A DNA stretch of 64,000 nucleotides from positions 142,404,429-142,468,428 of the forward strand of contig OY821519.1 of assembly GCA_963682025.1 (NCBI GenBank), in the 5' to 3' direction. The notes under the pieces were generated by a model that saw nothing but the letters and a program-made list of their open reading frames with translations, was not told the DNA's origin and made no database searches. The translations under genes and the position numbers were made by a program. Below are positions 55,186 through 64,000 of this stretch, piece by piece. This stretch comes from Cordilura impudica. Lineage: Eukaryota; Arthropoda; Insecta; Diptera; Scathophagidae. Every line of letters begins with the position of its first letter. Position 1 is the stretch's first letter.

Positions 55186-55894
55186 CAGTATAATCCGTTT
55201 ATTTACCCCACGCTTAATTACCTTTCACACTTATTTACATCGAATCCTAAATCCCCGTTTTATTTTTCACTTTTTCTAACAAAACCAAACGGTTAATTAA
55301 CTTTCACTAATTAACCAATTCGGGTAATTACCTCAAATAAAATTTCCATTACGTTTCCTTGGTTTAATTACCCAAAGTACATATTGGCTCACGATATTGT
55401 TTAACCAGATGCCCCTGTAATGAATAAAGCTAAGGAGTTTGCTATAAAAATTAATTCAAATTTTGAGAGAAAACATAAAATTTACAGAGTACATCGAAAA
55501 AGTAATGAAAATGATCGTGAGTGTGTCCGAAATTTTCTGGAAAGTAGCAATTTTTCTTCAATTCTTCAAAATTATACTCCTGAAAATATATTTAATCCTA
55601 CTGAGAGTGGTCTTTTTTATAAATTTGGGCTAAGTGGTACATTGGCTCGAAACGGGGAGTTATTACATTTATGTAACTCTGTGGGAACATATGAATACAT
55701 ATGAATTATTTTTATTTAATAAAATGTTTAAGTTATTTTAATTACCCTGTTTTACAATATGTTCGGATAATTGCCTTTTTGATGTATTTAAAAATATTGA
55801 TTGGTCTAATTGCCGAGTTCGTTTAAATGCTTTCCCCGCATAATTACCAAAAAATTTTGCAAATTTTGACAAGATAACTAACCGAGGATTACTG
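55186..55894 (+). mobile_element. Deleted pogo/Tigger-like transposon
   Basis: Inverted ends CAGTATAATCCGTTTATTTA (55186) and the complement of CAGTAATCCTCGGTTAGTTA (ending 55894), 709 bp. Repeated TTAATTACC words lie next to the ends. Confidence 0.7.
55420..55704 (+). pseudogene. Pogo/Tigger transposase fragment (CENP-B/DDE type)
   Basis: A 94-codon frame: NKAKEFAIKINSNFERKH ends the CENP-B DNA-binding part, then SNENDRECVRNFLESSNFSS and YTPENIFNPTESGLFYKFGL, the region of the first catalytic Asp. In active relatives this reads NxDE(S/T)GLFY; here it is NPTESGLFY, so the Asp is replaced by Thr. It breaks off shortly after. The rest of the DDE core is missing. Confidence 0.72.
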
Positions 55895-56094
55895 TTCTTC
55901 AAAAACCGCACAACTGAAATAGTTTGCTTAAATGGTGCGTGGTAAAGAAGAAGAAAGCATATATTTCAACAATTCATAACTGCACTGTATTCTTAATCGG
56001 ACCGGTTTCTGGCATTTCAGCCTTCATCAGCGATTTATTGAACATTGTGATAATTGTTATGTTTTAATTGAATAGGTTGTTTCTATATGAAAAT

Positions 56095-56205
56095 TTTTTC
56101 TACTTAGGGCGGCCGTGAGGTTTTGAACCGCGAACCTTCACATACACTCGTACTTGCACTTTTTGGTCAGCGCTTTAACACACTCACCTAAAGTCAGGCC
56201 TACGA
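56095..56205 (-). mobile_element. tRNA-derived SINE or tRNA pseudogene candidate
   Basis: Minus strand TAGGTGAGTGTGTTAAAGCG resembles the A box/D arm of Ser- or Leu-type tRNA (TGGCCGAGTGG...), followed after about 45 bp by GGTTCGCGGTTCAAAACC, a B box/T arm. The spacing suggests a long variable arm. An intact cloverleaf is not clear, so a SINE head is more likely than a working tRNA. Confidence 0.5.
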
Positions 56206-57149
56206 ACAGTGTGGATAGTTTTAAAGTTTTCGTACCATACAGCTTTACTTTGTATTAATTTCAGAAGATACAACTCTGTCCAAACAAACAATCGTTATTT
56301 TTGAATTTTGAATATTTTTTGCATTTTTACTTCTAATTTCCACTATTCTCAGTTTTCGTAATAGTTGTCATATGTGATGTACGGTTTTTTGTACATACCT
56401 ACATATGCACTTTACATATATTTGAGATGACGCTGTGAAGCGAAGAAAGATTTTTTTGTTTGTTAGATTTATTTTATGTGTTGCACTGTGTAGTTTATTG
56501 AAGGTTTTATAAGTAAGAATTATCCTTCTCCGATCAAATTCATTATTATTTATTTGCGAATTTAATGTTTTGAAAAAAAAAAAATTAAATTTCATAAACA
56601 AATTTTATACTAATTTCATTAAAACTTTTCACTTTAAAATTTTGTCAAAAAGAAAATAACCCGGAATATGTCGCTTTAAAACTACGCTTTGAAGATAATG
56701 ATGCAAAAATAATTATTAATTGGCTGCGCTTTGAGCACTATATGTCAGGGAGTTTCTGTATAGCTGTTGATTTATTGAGTTGACGTCAGATGTGATAGCC
56801 GAGAAATTTCGGAAATGATATTCATAAGTTTATGATTTTGACCCTTCAACTGTTCAACAAACAACCCAATGAGCCGAAACTGAAAAGTTGAAAGTGTTGT
56901 ACATTCAGAACTCCACATATTGCATCAAATGGAGTCTCTTCAAAGGAGATACAATAAATTTTAATTGTAGTTCTTTCATGATTTACGTTTTTGAGTGACC
57001 ATATTTATGAATATTTCTTAAAATGGAAGTTCACATGTTATGGTAGCTAGCAATTCAGTTATTTCAATAGTAAATATTTTAACTAAGGGCTTAGATCGAA
57101 AAAATCTTATCACACATAAAATGTAGTAATAAGGAAACCATTGAACCTA
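56206..57149. other. AT-rich non-coding stretch
   Basis: No gene. A short minus-strand frame at 56601-56368 is not convincing. Confidence 0.55.
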
Positions 57150-57975
57150 CCATTACTTATTTGAGATTATACTAAAGCTTACAAAATAGATAAATTTTAT
57201 TGATGCAATCACTACTTATGAACTTATGGACCTTTTCCGGAAATGCTTCCATTAGGGATTTTATAGTGGTTTCTGTAACTTTTTTGGAATATGTAGTCCA
57301 TCTCCGTTTAAAACCTTTCACACTTTGGGACACCTTTTTTTTGGCCTAAGAAGCTGCAAACAGTTTCCCTTGGTACAAAAACCAAGTTATTGTTCTTGTA
57401 CCACTCAAGAGTTTATTTACCGTAGTGACAGGATGCCAAATCGGGCCAAAAGTATGTGGACACATAGTGTTGGCTTAAGAAAGGAAGGAGTCATGTGTTT
57501 TCTGCAAATACTCCTTAACATAAATTTCGGTATTAATAAAGACCGTTGTAGCAATTGATTTGCTTCTTTTGCCGCAACTGCATATTGCTGGCTATACCAG
57601 GAAGTTATTATTTTTTTTTTCTTTTTTGGAAATTTCGCCTGCTTTTGGATCCTAAACTTATCTTCAACATTTCTTCGAGCAAGAGCAATATAAAAATTTT
57701 CAGCCGGGAGCTGCCAAAATTCTGCCGCTACATACGTTTCGTCGTCCAGGAAGGAGTACTTTTTTTAAGAAACATGATTTATCACAGCAAATAGTTCGAG
57801 AGCTATGCTAACCGGGCTGCTTTTCGACAGGATGTGTTAGGACCTCTTTTCACTATGCTTGACATTTCTTTGATGCAGACTTTTGATTCTTTGGCCAACT
57901 TTTTATACGATCAAGATGGATTTTGTTGACAATCTTTAATAATTTTAGCACGTACTTTTATTTCATCACTCATTT
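57150..57975 (-). pseudogene. IS630/Tc1/mariner-type transposase remnant
   Basis: Minus strand: starts MSDEIKVRAKIIKDCQQNPS at 57975 (N-terminal helix-turn-helix), continues in broken frames through YKKLAKESKV, DDETYVAAEFWQLPAENFY (first Asp), ARRNVEDKFRIQKQAKFPKK, a second-Asp stretch related to WPDLASCHYG, and KRRWTTYSKKVTE toward the C-terminus. Several stops, frameshifts and deletions. Related in type, not closely, to 35540-38965. Confidence 0.65.
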
Positions 57976-58039
57976 TAATGTCATTGAACACAGTAGCTGA
58001 CATATTTTTGAAATGGCTATAATGGCTTCGACACCCTTT

Positions 58040-58492
58040 TTGAATCCATATCTAGAATCGTAGAGTTGTCTGAATAGTGAAATCGTGGTTGCTGGCGATT
58101 TTAATATTCACAATTTTTCTTGGCTGCATCATTCGAGTCAAACAACTACCGAAAGCCGTTATGTTGAGCTTTTCGCGGCGCATAACCATATAGCGCAACT
58201 AGTGAATGAACCAACGCACATTTCGTGCATTGAAGGGTAACGACTCTCGACCTTTTTCTCACTTCACACCCAGGCAAATATGAAGTTAAAATATTTCGGA
58301 ATACTACACCATTTCCACATCCTTTGCGTACTTCAAAGCGTTTCAGCACCAGCCATGAAGTGCTCTGTTTTTATTTATGAAAAGGCTCGTTGTACTGACC
58401 TCAACGATTTCTACAAGCATTTCAACTGGAAAATTTGTTTCCCTGATAAAAAATACTGATGCTGCTGCGAAAGCACATTTTGGCTAAAGCTA
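58040..58492 (+). pseudogene. CR1-like LINE endonuclease fragment
   Basis: SEIVVAGDFNIHNFSWLHHS is the VAGDFN block of the apurinic endonuclease, followed by RYVELFAAHNHIAQLVNEPT. Later frames give ARCTDLNDFYKHFNWKICFP. It is the front half of the LINE whose rear half follows the mariner at 59377. Confidence 0.75.
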
Positions 58493-59376
58493 CGAGGGCG
58501 GATCAATAAGTCCGTGACTTTAAGAATGAAACACAGTTTTTTTGCAAAAAAAAAAAAAAAAAAAACAATTATTTTTCAACATAATCTCCTTTTAGATCAA
58601 TACACTTAGTCGAACGTTTCTCCAATTTTTGTATCCCTTCCAAAAAATAGGATTTTTCGAGGTCCCTAAAATAGGCATTTTTGATCACTAATTTCATCGT
58701 TGGAGCTAAATCTCTTTCCATCGAGCCATTTCTTTAGGTTTGGAAATAGGAAATAGTCACAGGGGCTAAATCAGGAGAATATGGCGGATGAGGTACCAAT
58801 TCGTAGCCCAATTCATGGAATTTTGCCATTGAGACACGACTACGTTTATGGTCAATTGAGAGCAAATGCGGCATCCATCTTGCAGACAGCTTTCTTAAAC
58901 CCAACTGATCATTTAAAATCGAAACCACACTGCCATATGAAATGCCCTTCGATCGGCCAACACCATATCGTGGATTTTTTCGACATTTTGGGGTGTATTG
59001 ACCTCAATTGGCCGTCCAAAACGTTCAGCGTCATTTGTATTTGTGCGACCACAACGAAAGTCAGTAAACTACTTTTTACCATTGAAATCGATGGTGCGGA
59101 GTCCCCATAGTATTTATCAAGCTTTTCTTTGGTTTGATTTACGGTTTTTTTTTTGCAAAAAATAACGTTTAATGAGCACTCGAAATTCACTTTTTTCCAT
59201 TTAAAAAAAGCACGAGGTTGTATGTTTTGAGCAGCTGTTAAATGCAAAGTAAATGACGGAACTTGCTCAAAATTTTACAGTAGTCTTTTAACAGGTGGTA
59301 CTTGATGGGAGCAGTGTTGCATTTTATATAACTACGAGGGAAGTTCGAAAAGTCACGGACTTATTGATCCGCCCTC
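58493..59376 (-). mobile_element. Internally deleted mariner element splitting a LINE
   Basis: Ends CGAGGGCGGATCAATAAGTC (58493) and its complement (ending 59376), 884 bp. TA at the left; the right-hand TA is mutated to AA. Confidence 0.88.
58734..59247 (-). pseudogene. Deleted mariner transposase
   Basis: Minus strand: KKKTVNQTKEKLDKYYGDSA (N-terminal helix-turn-helix), shifting into GQLRSIHPKM-type codons of the GRP(I/T)E region, then LGLRKLSARWMPHLLSIDHK directly joined to VSMAKFHELGYELVPHPPYS and PDLAP. The first and second Asp regions between these are deleted, and frameshifts remain. Only the third catalytic region survives. Confidence 0.82.
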
Positions 59377-59870
59377 GAAATCGAAAATATTGGTTTAACC
59401 AGATTTTTAGAAATGCAGTCAGATCCAGAGAGAAAGCATTCCGATATTGGCGTGAAATTAATAACAATTTTGGTGAAAGTGAAGTATTTGCTCTAGATAT
59501 TTCCAGGCGTTCGATCGCTTTTGGCACGAAGCATTGATATCAAAGCTTATTGCATTTAGGGTCGACATTGACGTCTCTCGATTTATATCGAGTTATTCAT
59601 GGCCATACGATACGTGTAGGTACTGATGGGGTGTCCCAAGGTTCTGTTCTTTTCCCCTCTCTTTTCCTCGTCTTTCTGAATGACTTTATTGGTCAAACCT
59701 TCAATCCTATATACTCTTTCGCAGATAACAGCAACATTTGTCATTAATTTTCTTTCAATTTTAGGCCAAGCATTTTTGAGGTTGAGGGGCAAGAGGCTGA
59801 AAATAAACTACACACTCAATCGACACCTGTTAATGCGCAGAAGACTCAATGTTGTTCGTTGACCCATAGG
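59377..59870 (+). pseudogene. CR1-like LINE reverse transcriptase fragment
   Basis: REKAFRYWREINNNFGESEV and FALDIS (catalytic A block), then frames with VSQGSVLFPSLFLVFLNDF and YSFADNSNICH, where FADN replaces FADD of the copy at 15139-16720. The same family as 15077-16720, inactive. Confidence 0.8.
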
Positions 59871-61660
59871 CCTTGAATTCGATAATGTTTCTTATTTCTT
59901 TTAAAAATAAGTAATTAATAATGAAAATATTTCCGGCGAAAAGATTTTAAGGATTATGAGACAGTCCAGTCACAAAATGCCAATGATACAAAAAAAAAAC
60001 AAAGCCTGGCAATGTACTGAAAAAGCACTGTTAGCCAATGATATAGAAATAGATCATTGACAAAAACTTATTTTGGACATTTTCATAATGCTTGAAAAAT
60101 GTGCTTGTCAGTATTTATTAAAAAAAAACTATTTTTTCCCCACCGATTGAAAATTATCTGCATACAAATTTTCAGAAAAATTTATAAATTAAAGACATTT
60201 TACCCGGTATAGAAACATTCTCAAAGTTTGAGATATTTAACACTGCAAAAATACAATCACAAATTCTCTGTTTTTTTTTTTAATTTAAAAAAAAAAAACA
60301 AATCTGTATACATTTGTTGGCATAAAATCCGGAGATATTTTTAAAAACTTAATGCTCAGAAACAACACTATTTTCAGAACATTTTTGAGTAGACAACTTG
60401 TAAAAGTTTTTAAAATAATTATTAATTTATTTCTATTTCTTCCCACCTCAAAAACTTCTAACCTTCCGTCACTATTATGACATTCTTCCGGTTAGACTAC
60501 TTTTTGTTTCCTCTCAATTCCAATGCACATTATAAATTCCATAATCTTTCCAAACAAAGCAGCATTTAACACCATAAACTGTCATAAATATATAACAAAA
60601 ATTAAAAATAAAATCCCTATTTATAGCTGTTCATTGCATTATTGTACATCTACAAATGAATAATGAAAGTGAAATGAGATTATCATATCTGTTTTAGAGG
60701 CAATAAACTTTTGAACTAATTGGAGACAAACATAAACATCGTCTACCGTTATACAAAAATGAAAAACATTAACATTTTTATTTAAAACTCCAGATGAACG
60801 AATAAAATAAACATAAATGTTTGAATGTTGCCCACCAAAATATATTTTCACTTTTAGCTTTAAGTTTGAGCGTGTTGTCTGAATATTGTTTAAATTTAAA
60901 TTTTATTGTATTTAATGTTTTAATGCAACAACAAACCCGAAAATGCATTTTAAATATATTTCTTCTTTTTCTGTACGCTACACAGATAGATTTGTGAAAG
61001 CAAGAATAGACTTAAAAAAATAAATTGGCTAAAAGCCAAAAGTGTGAAGATTTTATTTTAGGAATATAATTTGTTGGAGATTTGTGTGGATAAAACTAGT
61101 TTATGTTTCTTTTTTAGGAAAGTTTATTTGTATTCGTATTCTTATTTTTTATTTTTCTTAAATAAAGTTATTTATAATCAAAAGTTTTTTTTTAATACAT
61201 TGCACATCTGTTCAATTTATTGAACATTTATTGATGTTTACTGTATTTTTATTAACTATGGATAAATAAGTGATTGAAGTTGTAATAATAAATGTTATAT
61301 ACAGTAACTTCCAAAATTGTTCATCAACAAATATTTTTTTGTATTACAATAAATACAATGTGGAACATTTTCAGGTTCATTATTTGGGGGGTTAGAAATT
61401 CTAAGTCAGGGTGAAAGTACTAGGCCAGTATAGTTAAACCTCCAAAGTATTTGGCATTCTCAGGCCTTTTCTATTTTGTTTACTTATCTTGATGATTGTT
61501 TGCTAGGTTTTTAGTTATAACTCAAGAGACATTGAAGATTTCTCATTCCATTGTTCAGCAATTCTCATTTCATTGTTCAATAAATAAATAATATTATTTA
61601 AAATATCCATGTAAAAAATGGAATAAACAATACTAATTTAATATTAAAAATATCACTCAT
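59871..61660. other. AT-rich non-coding stretch
   Basis: No gene. A Tc1-like terminus candidate (TACAGTAACTTCCAAAATTG) at about 61301 has no partner that I could find. Confidence 0.5.
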
Positions 61661-61670
61661 ACGTATACAT

Positions 61671-63051
61671 TTGGGTGACAGCCATTTTTTTTTTTTTTGA
61701 ATTTCAAGACGTGCAGGTCGGATTATTGTGACACTGGATCTAAAACTTTAGTGGGCAAAATTTGAGCCAAATTGGACAATGCTTTCTGGACGCGTATTGA
61801 GTTCAAAGTTCAAATATGCATTTGTATGTAAAAATTATCAAAACAAATCATTTTGTCTTAAAATTTTGACATTAAAAATTTAATTTCAATTAAATTAATC
61901 AATAAACCATAATCTGGGGTAAATTATATTTTTAATAAAACAACAAAATCTATTATCGGTTGAAAACAGCCAAGTTATATCAAGTTCCATTTTTAAAAGA
62001 CATTGAAATAATTTAAAACAATATTTTTGCATTATCCTGATCCCAAAATGATCTTATGTAAAGTATTTTGCATCTCGTCTATTGTTAAGCCGTTCTAAAT
62101 TAATGTCAAAACGGTACGTATTTTTATTTCGTATTTTTTATTTCAAAATCTCCAATTTTACTTTTTAAAAAATTTTGTGTAATAAAAAAATCGAAATGCG
62201 TTCAAAAGGCGACATGTTTCCTGAGGTAGTGACGAAGAGTTTTTTAATTTTTTTTTTTGGCAGCATTTTGAAGTGAAAAACACGATTTTTGGTAAAAAAA
62301 AAAAAAAATGGGGAAGAGAATGGAAAATCAAAAAAAAAAAAACTCTTCGTGGTTACCTGACGGTTTATGTGTAGATGTAGAATCGGTCACATTTTTCTTC
62401 AAATCCGCTGCAATAAAAACGCTGCGCTCGCGAAATTAAAAACAGGATACCTACAATATTTGGCATTTTTAATCTGATGTATTTTGTTAATAAGACCTTA
62501 AAGTCCAATCGTTGATTTCAGAAAATTTCTTGAACAAAATTTTGGAAAAAGTAAAATTGGAGATTTTGAAATAGTGCTAAAAAATACGTACCGTTTCGAC
62601 ATTAATTTAGAATGGCATAACAATAGACAAGATGCAAAATATTTTACATAAGATCAGGAGAATACATAGATATTGTTGTAAATTATTTCAATGTCTTTAA
62701 AAATGTGAGCTCGATTTTCTTAACCAAGTGGACTGCGGCGCATTTATTGCCTGGGGAACTTGATATAACTTGGCTGTTTTTCAACCAATAATTAATTTTG
62801 TTGTTTTACTGGAAAGATAATTTACTCTAAACTATGGTTTATCAATTAATTTAATTGAAACGCAATTATTAATATCAAATTTTTTTTTTTAATTGATTTT
62901 TTTTGATAATTTTTACATATAAATTCATTTTCATTCCAGGACGCATTGTCCGATTTGGCTCAAAGTTTTAGATCCAGTGTCACAATAATCCGACCCGCGT
63001 AGCTCAAAATTCGACCAAAAAATTTTTTTCATACAAACCGCTGTCACCCTA
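61671..63051. mobile_element. Long hairpin hAT-type non-autonomous element
   Basis: Termini TTGGGTGACAGC and GCTGTCACCCTA, perfect 8-bp duplication GTATACAT (61663-61670 and 63052-63059), fitting the hAT target pattern nTnnnnAn. Each arm is about 510 bp (61671-62185 and 62530-63051), with a centre that is partly palindromic again (ACGAAGAGTTTTTT and AAAAAACTCTTCGT). No transposase. Confidence 0.9.
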
Positions 63052-63129
63052 GTATACATCACTTCCCCATCACTAATAAATAATAATCACAAGCCCTGAA
63101 TACGTTGATTTATTGAAAAAATTGATTTA

Positions 63130-64000
63130 AAAAAGGGGAAAAAATTAAAATTTTTGGAAGATTTCATTCGATAAAATTAGTCTAACTTGATTTGCTAAAG
63201 TATTTGCTGCAGAATTAAATGAGAAATCATCATCGAACTCGGTACTGGGCCAATTGAGGTGCCCTCGCCAGAAACGGTTAAGTCCACAAAATGTTATTGG
63301 ATGATCGTCGGCTGAAGGTGCATGAGATAGCATAAATGAAAGAAATGCTATATTTAGCATATTGACCGAAAATTTGGAGATGAGAAAACTGTCCACAAGA
63401 TTTGTGCCGCGTTTGCTCACAATACGACAAAAACCACGCCGTGGAGATATTGCAATAGTAAGTTTGGCGATGTTTCTCCGCAATAAATCCGATTTTTTGA
63501 GTTGATTCGTAACCATGCATGAGACATGAGTCCAGAACTTCACACCTGAGACAAAAAATAGTGCACTAAATTGGGAGAATCGTGTCAAAGGAAGACTATG
63601 ACAGATTCATCTACAGGCAAGGTTATGTCTGTTTTTTGGGATGCGAGTGGGAAAATTTATATTGATTATGTTCACAAAAAGAAAAGAAATCAACGGCGAA
63701 TATCATGCCAATTTATTGTAGCGTTCAAGCGATGAAATTGAGAAAAAAAGGTCGCACTTGGAGAAAAAGAAAGTGTTGTTTCATCAAGACAATGCACCAG
63801 TTCAAACATCTACTGTCGTGATGATCAAAATCCATGAACTAAAGTTCGAATTGCTTCATCACGCCCCTTATTCGCCAGATTTAGCTCCCTCATATTATTT
63901 TCGATATTCAAACTTGAAAAAATGGATCAGTAGAAAGAGATATGCCAACAATGAAGAGGTGCAGTCTGCAGTTGATGGTTCTTACCATAAACAGGGTATC
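63130..64000 (+). pseudogene. Mariner transposase pseudogene, cut by window edge
   Basis: Plus-strand broken frames in order: LDDRRLKVHEIA, LEMRKLSTRFVPRLLTI, LAMFLRNKSDFLS, TMHETWVQNFTPETK (first Asp replaced: MHETW for VDETW), GKVMSVFWDASGKIYIDY, then KKVLFHQDNAPVQTSTVVMI (second Asp), ELLHHAPYSPDLAPSYYF (third Asp) and LKKWISRKRYANNEEVQSAV. This is the usual mariner layout. At least four frameshifts. It continues past the right edge. Confidence 0.85.

Noticed and set aside
55195..55380. Recurrent TTAATTACC words as a CRISPR-like or regulatory array
   Set aside because: Spacing is irregular, the words lie near the pogo-like terminus, and this is a eukaryotic nuclear sequence.
59295..59376. 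Start of a plus-strand frame at 59295 as part of the LINE
   Set aside because: This part lies in the mariner terminal repeat; the LINE sequence resumes only after 59376.
63145..63588. 147-codon minus-strand frame
   Set aside because: It is the antisense of the mariner transposase read on the plus strand.

Overview
This window is AT-rich, intron-like nuclear DNA of an insect, most probably a higher fly (Brachycera, perhaps a calyptrate). The signs are an env-bearing Ty3/gypsy element of the 17.6/297 (errantivirus) type, jockey-group LINEs, mariner/Tc1 elements, hAT and pogo relatives, fly-type Helitrons, and the short interspersed repeat bounded by ATACCCTATACC. There are no bacterial-type operons. 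Almost all recognisable coding sequence is transposon-derived.

One host gene is supported. Two minus-strand exons with good splice sites and compatible phase lie at 23231-22660 and 1370-1278. They encode a Ser/Pro-rich protein segment that I cannot name. About 21.3 kb of intron separates them, and whatever lies upstream of 23231 is also non-coding as far as I can see.

Layout. 1-420: FLYWCH-like fragment and a short minisatellite. 1642-10360: three-layer nest in which a Helitron is split by a deleted mariner/Tc1 element, beside which a complete errantivirus (1741-9601; gag, pol and env open; 380-bp LTRs identical by eye) has inserted. 10490-11667: interspersed repeat split by a truncated LINE with a perfect 13-bp target duplication. 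12640-16720: two degraded LINEs on the minus strand. 18655-18874: 110-bp tandem duplication. 19590-21800: CTTTTCTTAAAAA-type minisatellite. 24550-27913: minisatellite with a higher-order period near 690 bp. 27914-34620: decayed ZMYM/TTF-type hAT transposon carrying a LINE fragment, a 21-bp minisatellite and a Helitron. 35500-38970: a Tc1-like element nested in an IS630/Tc1/mariner-type transposase remnant. 39900-49650: Helitrons, hairpin elements and a large Tc1-like element. 50428-52950: a mariner holding four head-to-tail Helitron copies. 53469-55894: interspersed repeat, LINE scrap and pogo-like element. 56095-59870: tRNA-derived SINE candidate, transposase remnant, and a LINE split by a mariner. 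61671-63051: long hAT-type hairpin element with an 8-bp duplication. 63130-64000: mariner pseudogene running off the end.

The errantivirus is the only element with intact genes. The others are decayed, deleted or non-autonomous. Nested insertions, empty-site comparison against the satellite array, and exact duplications allow relative ages to be read from this window alone. All family assignments come from reading motifs by eye; no database search was possible.
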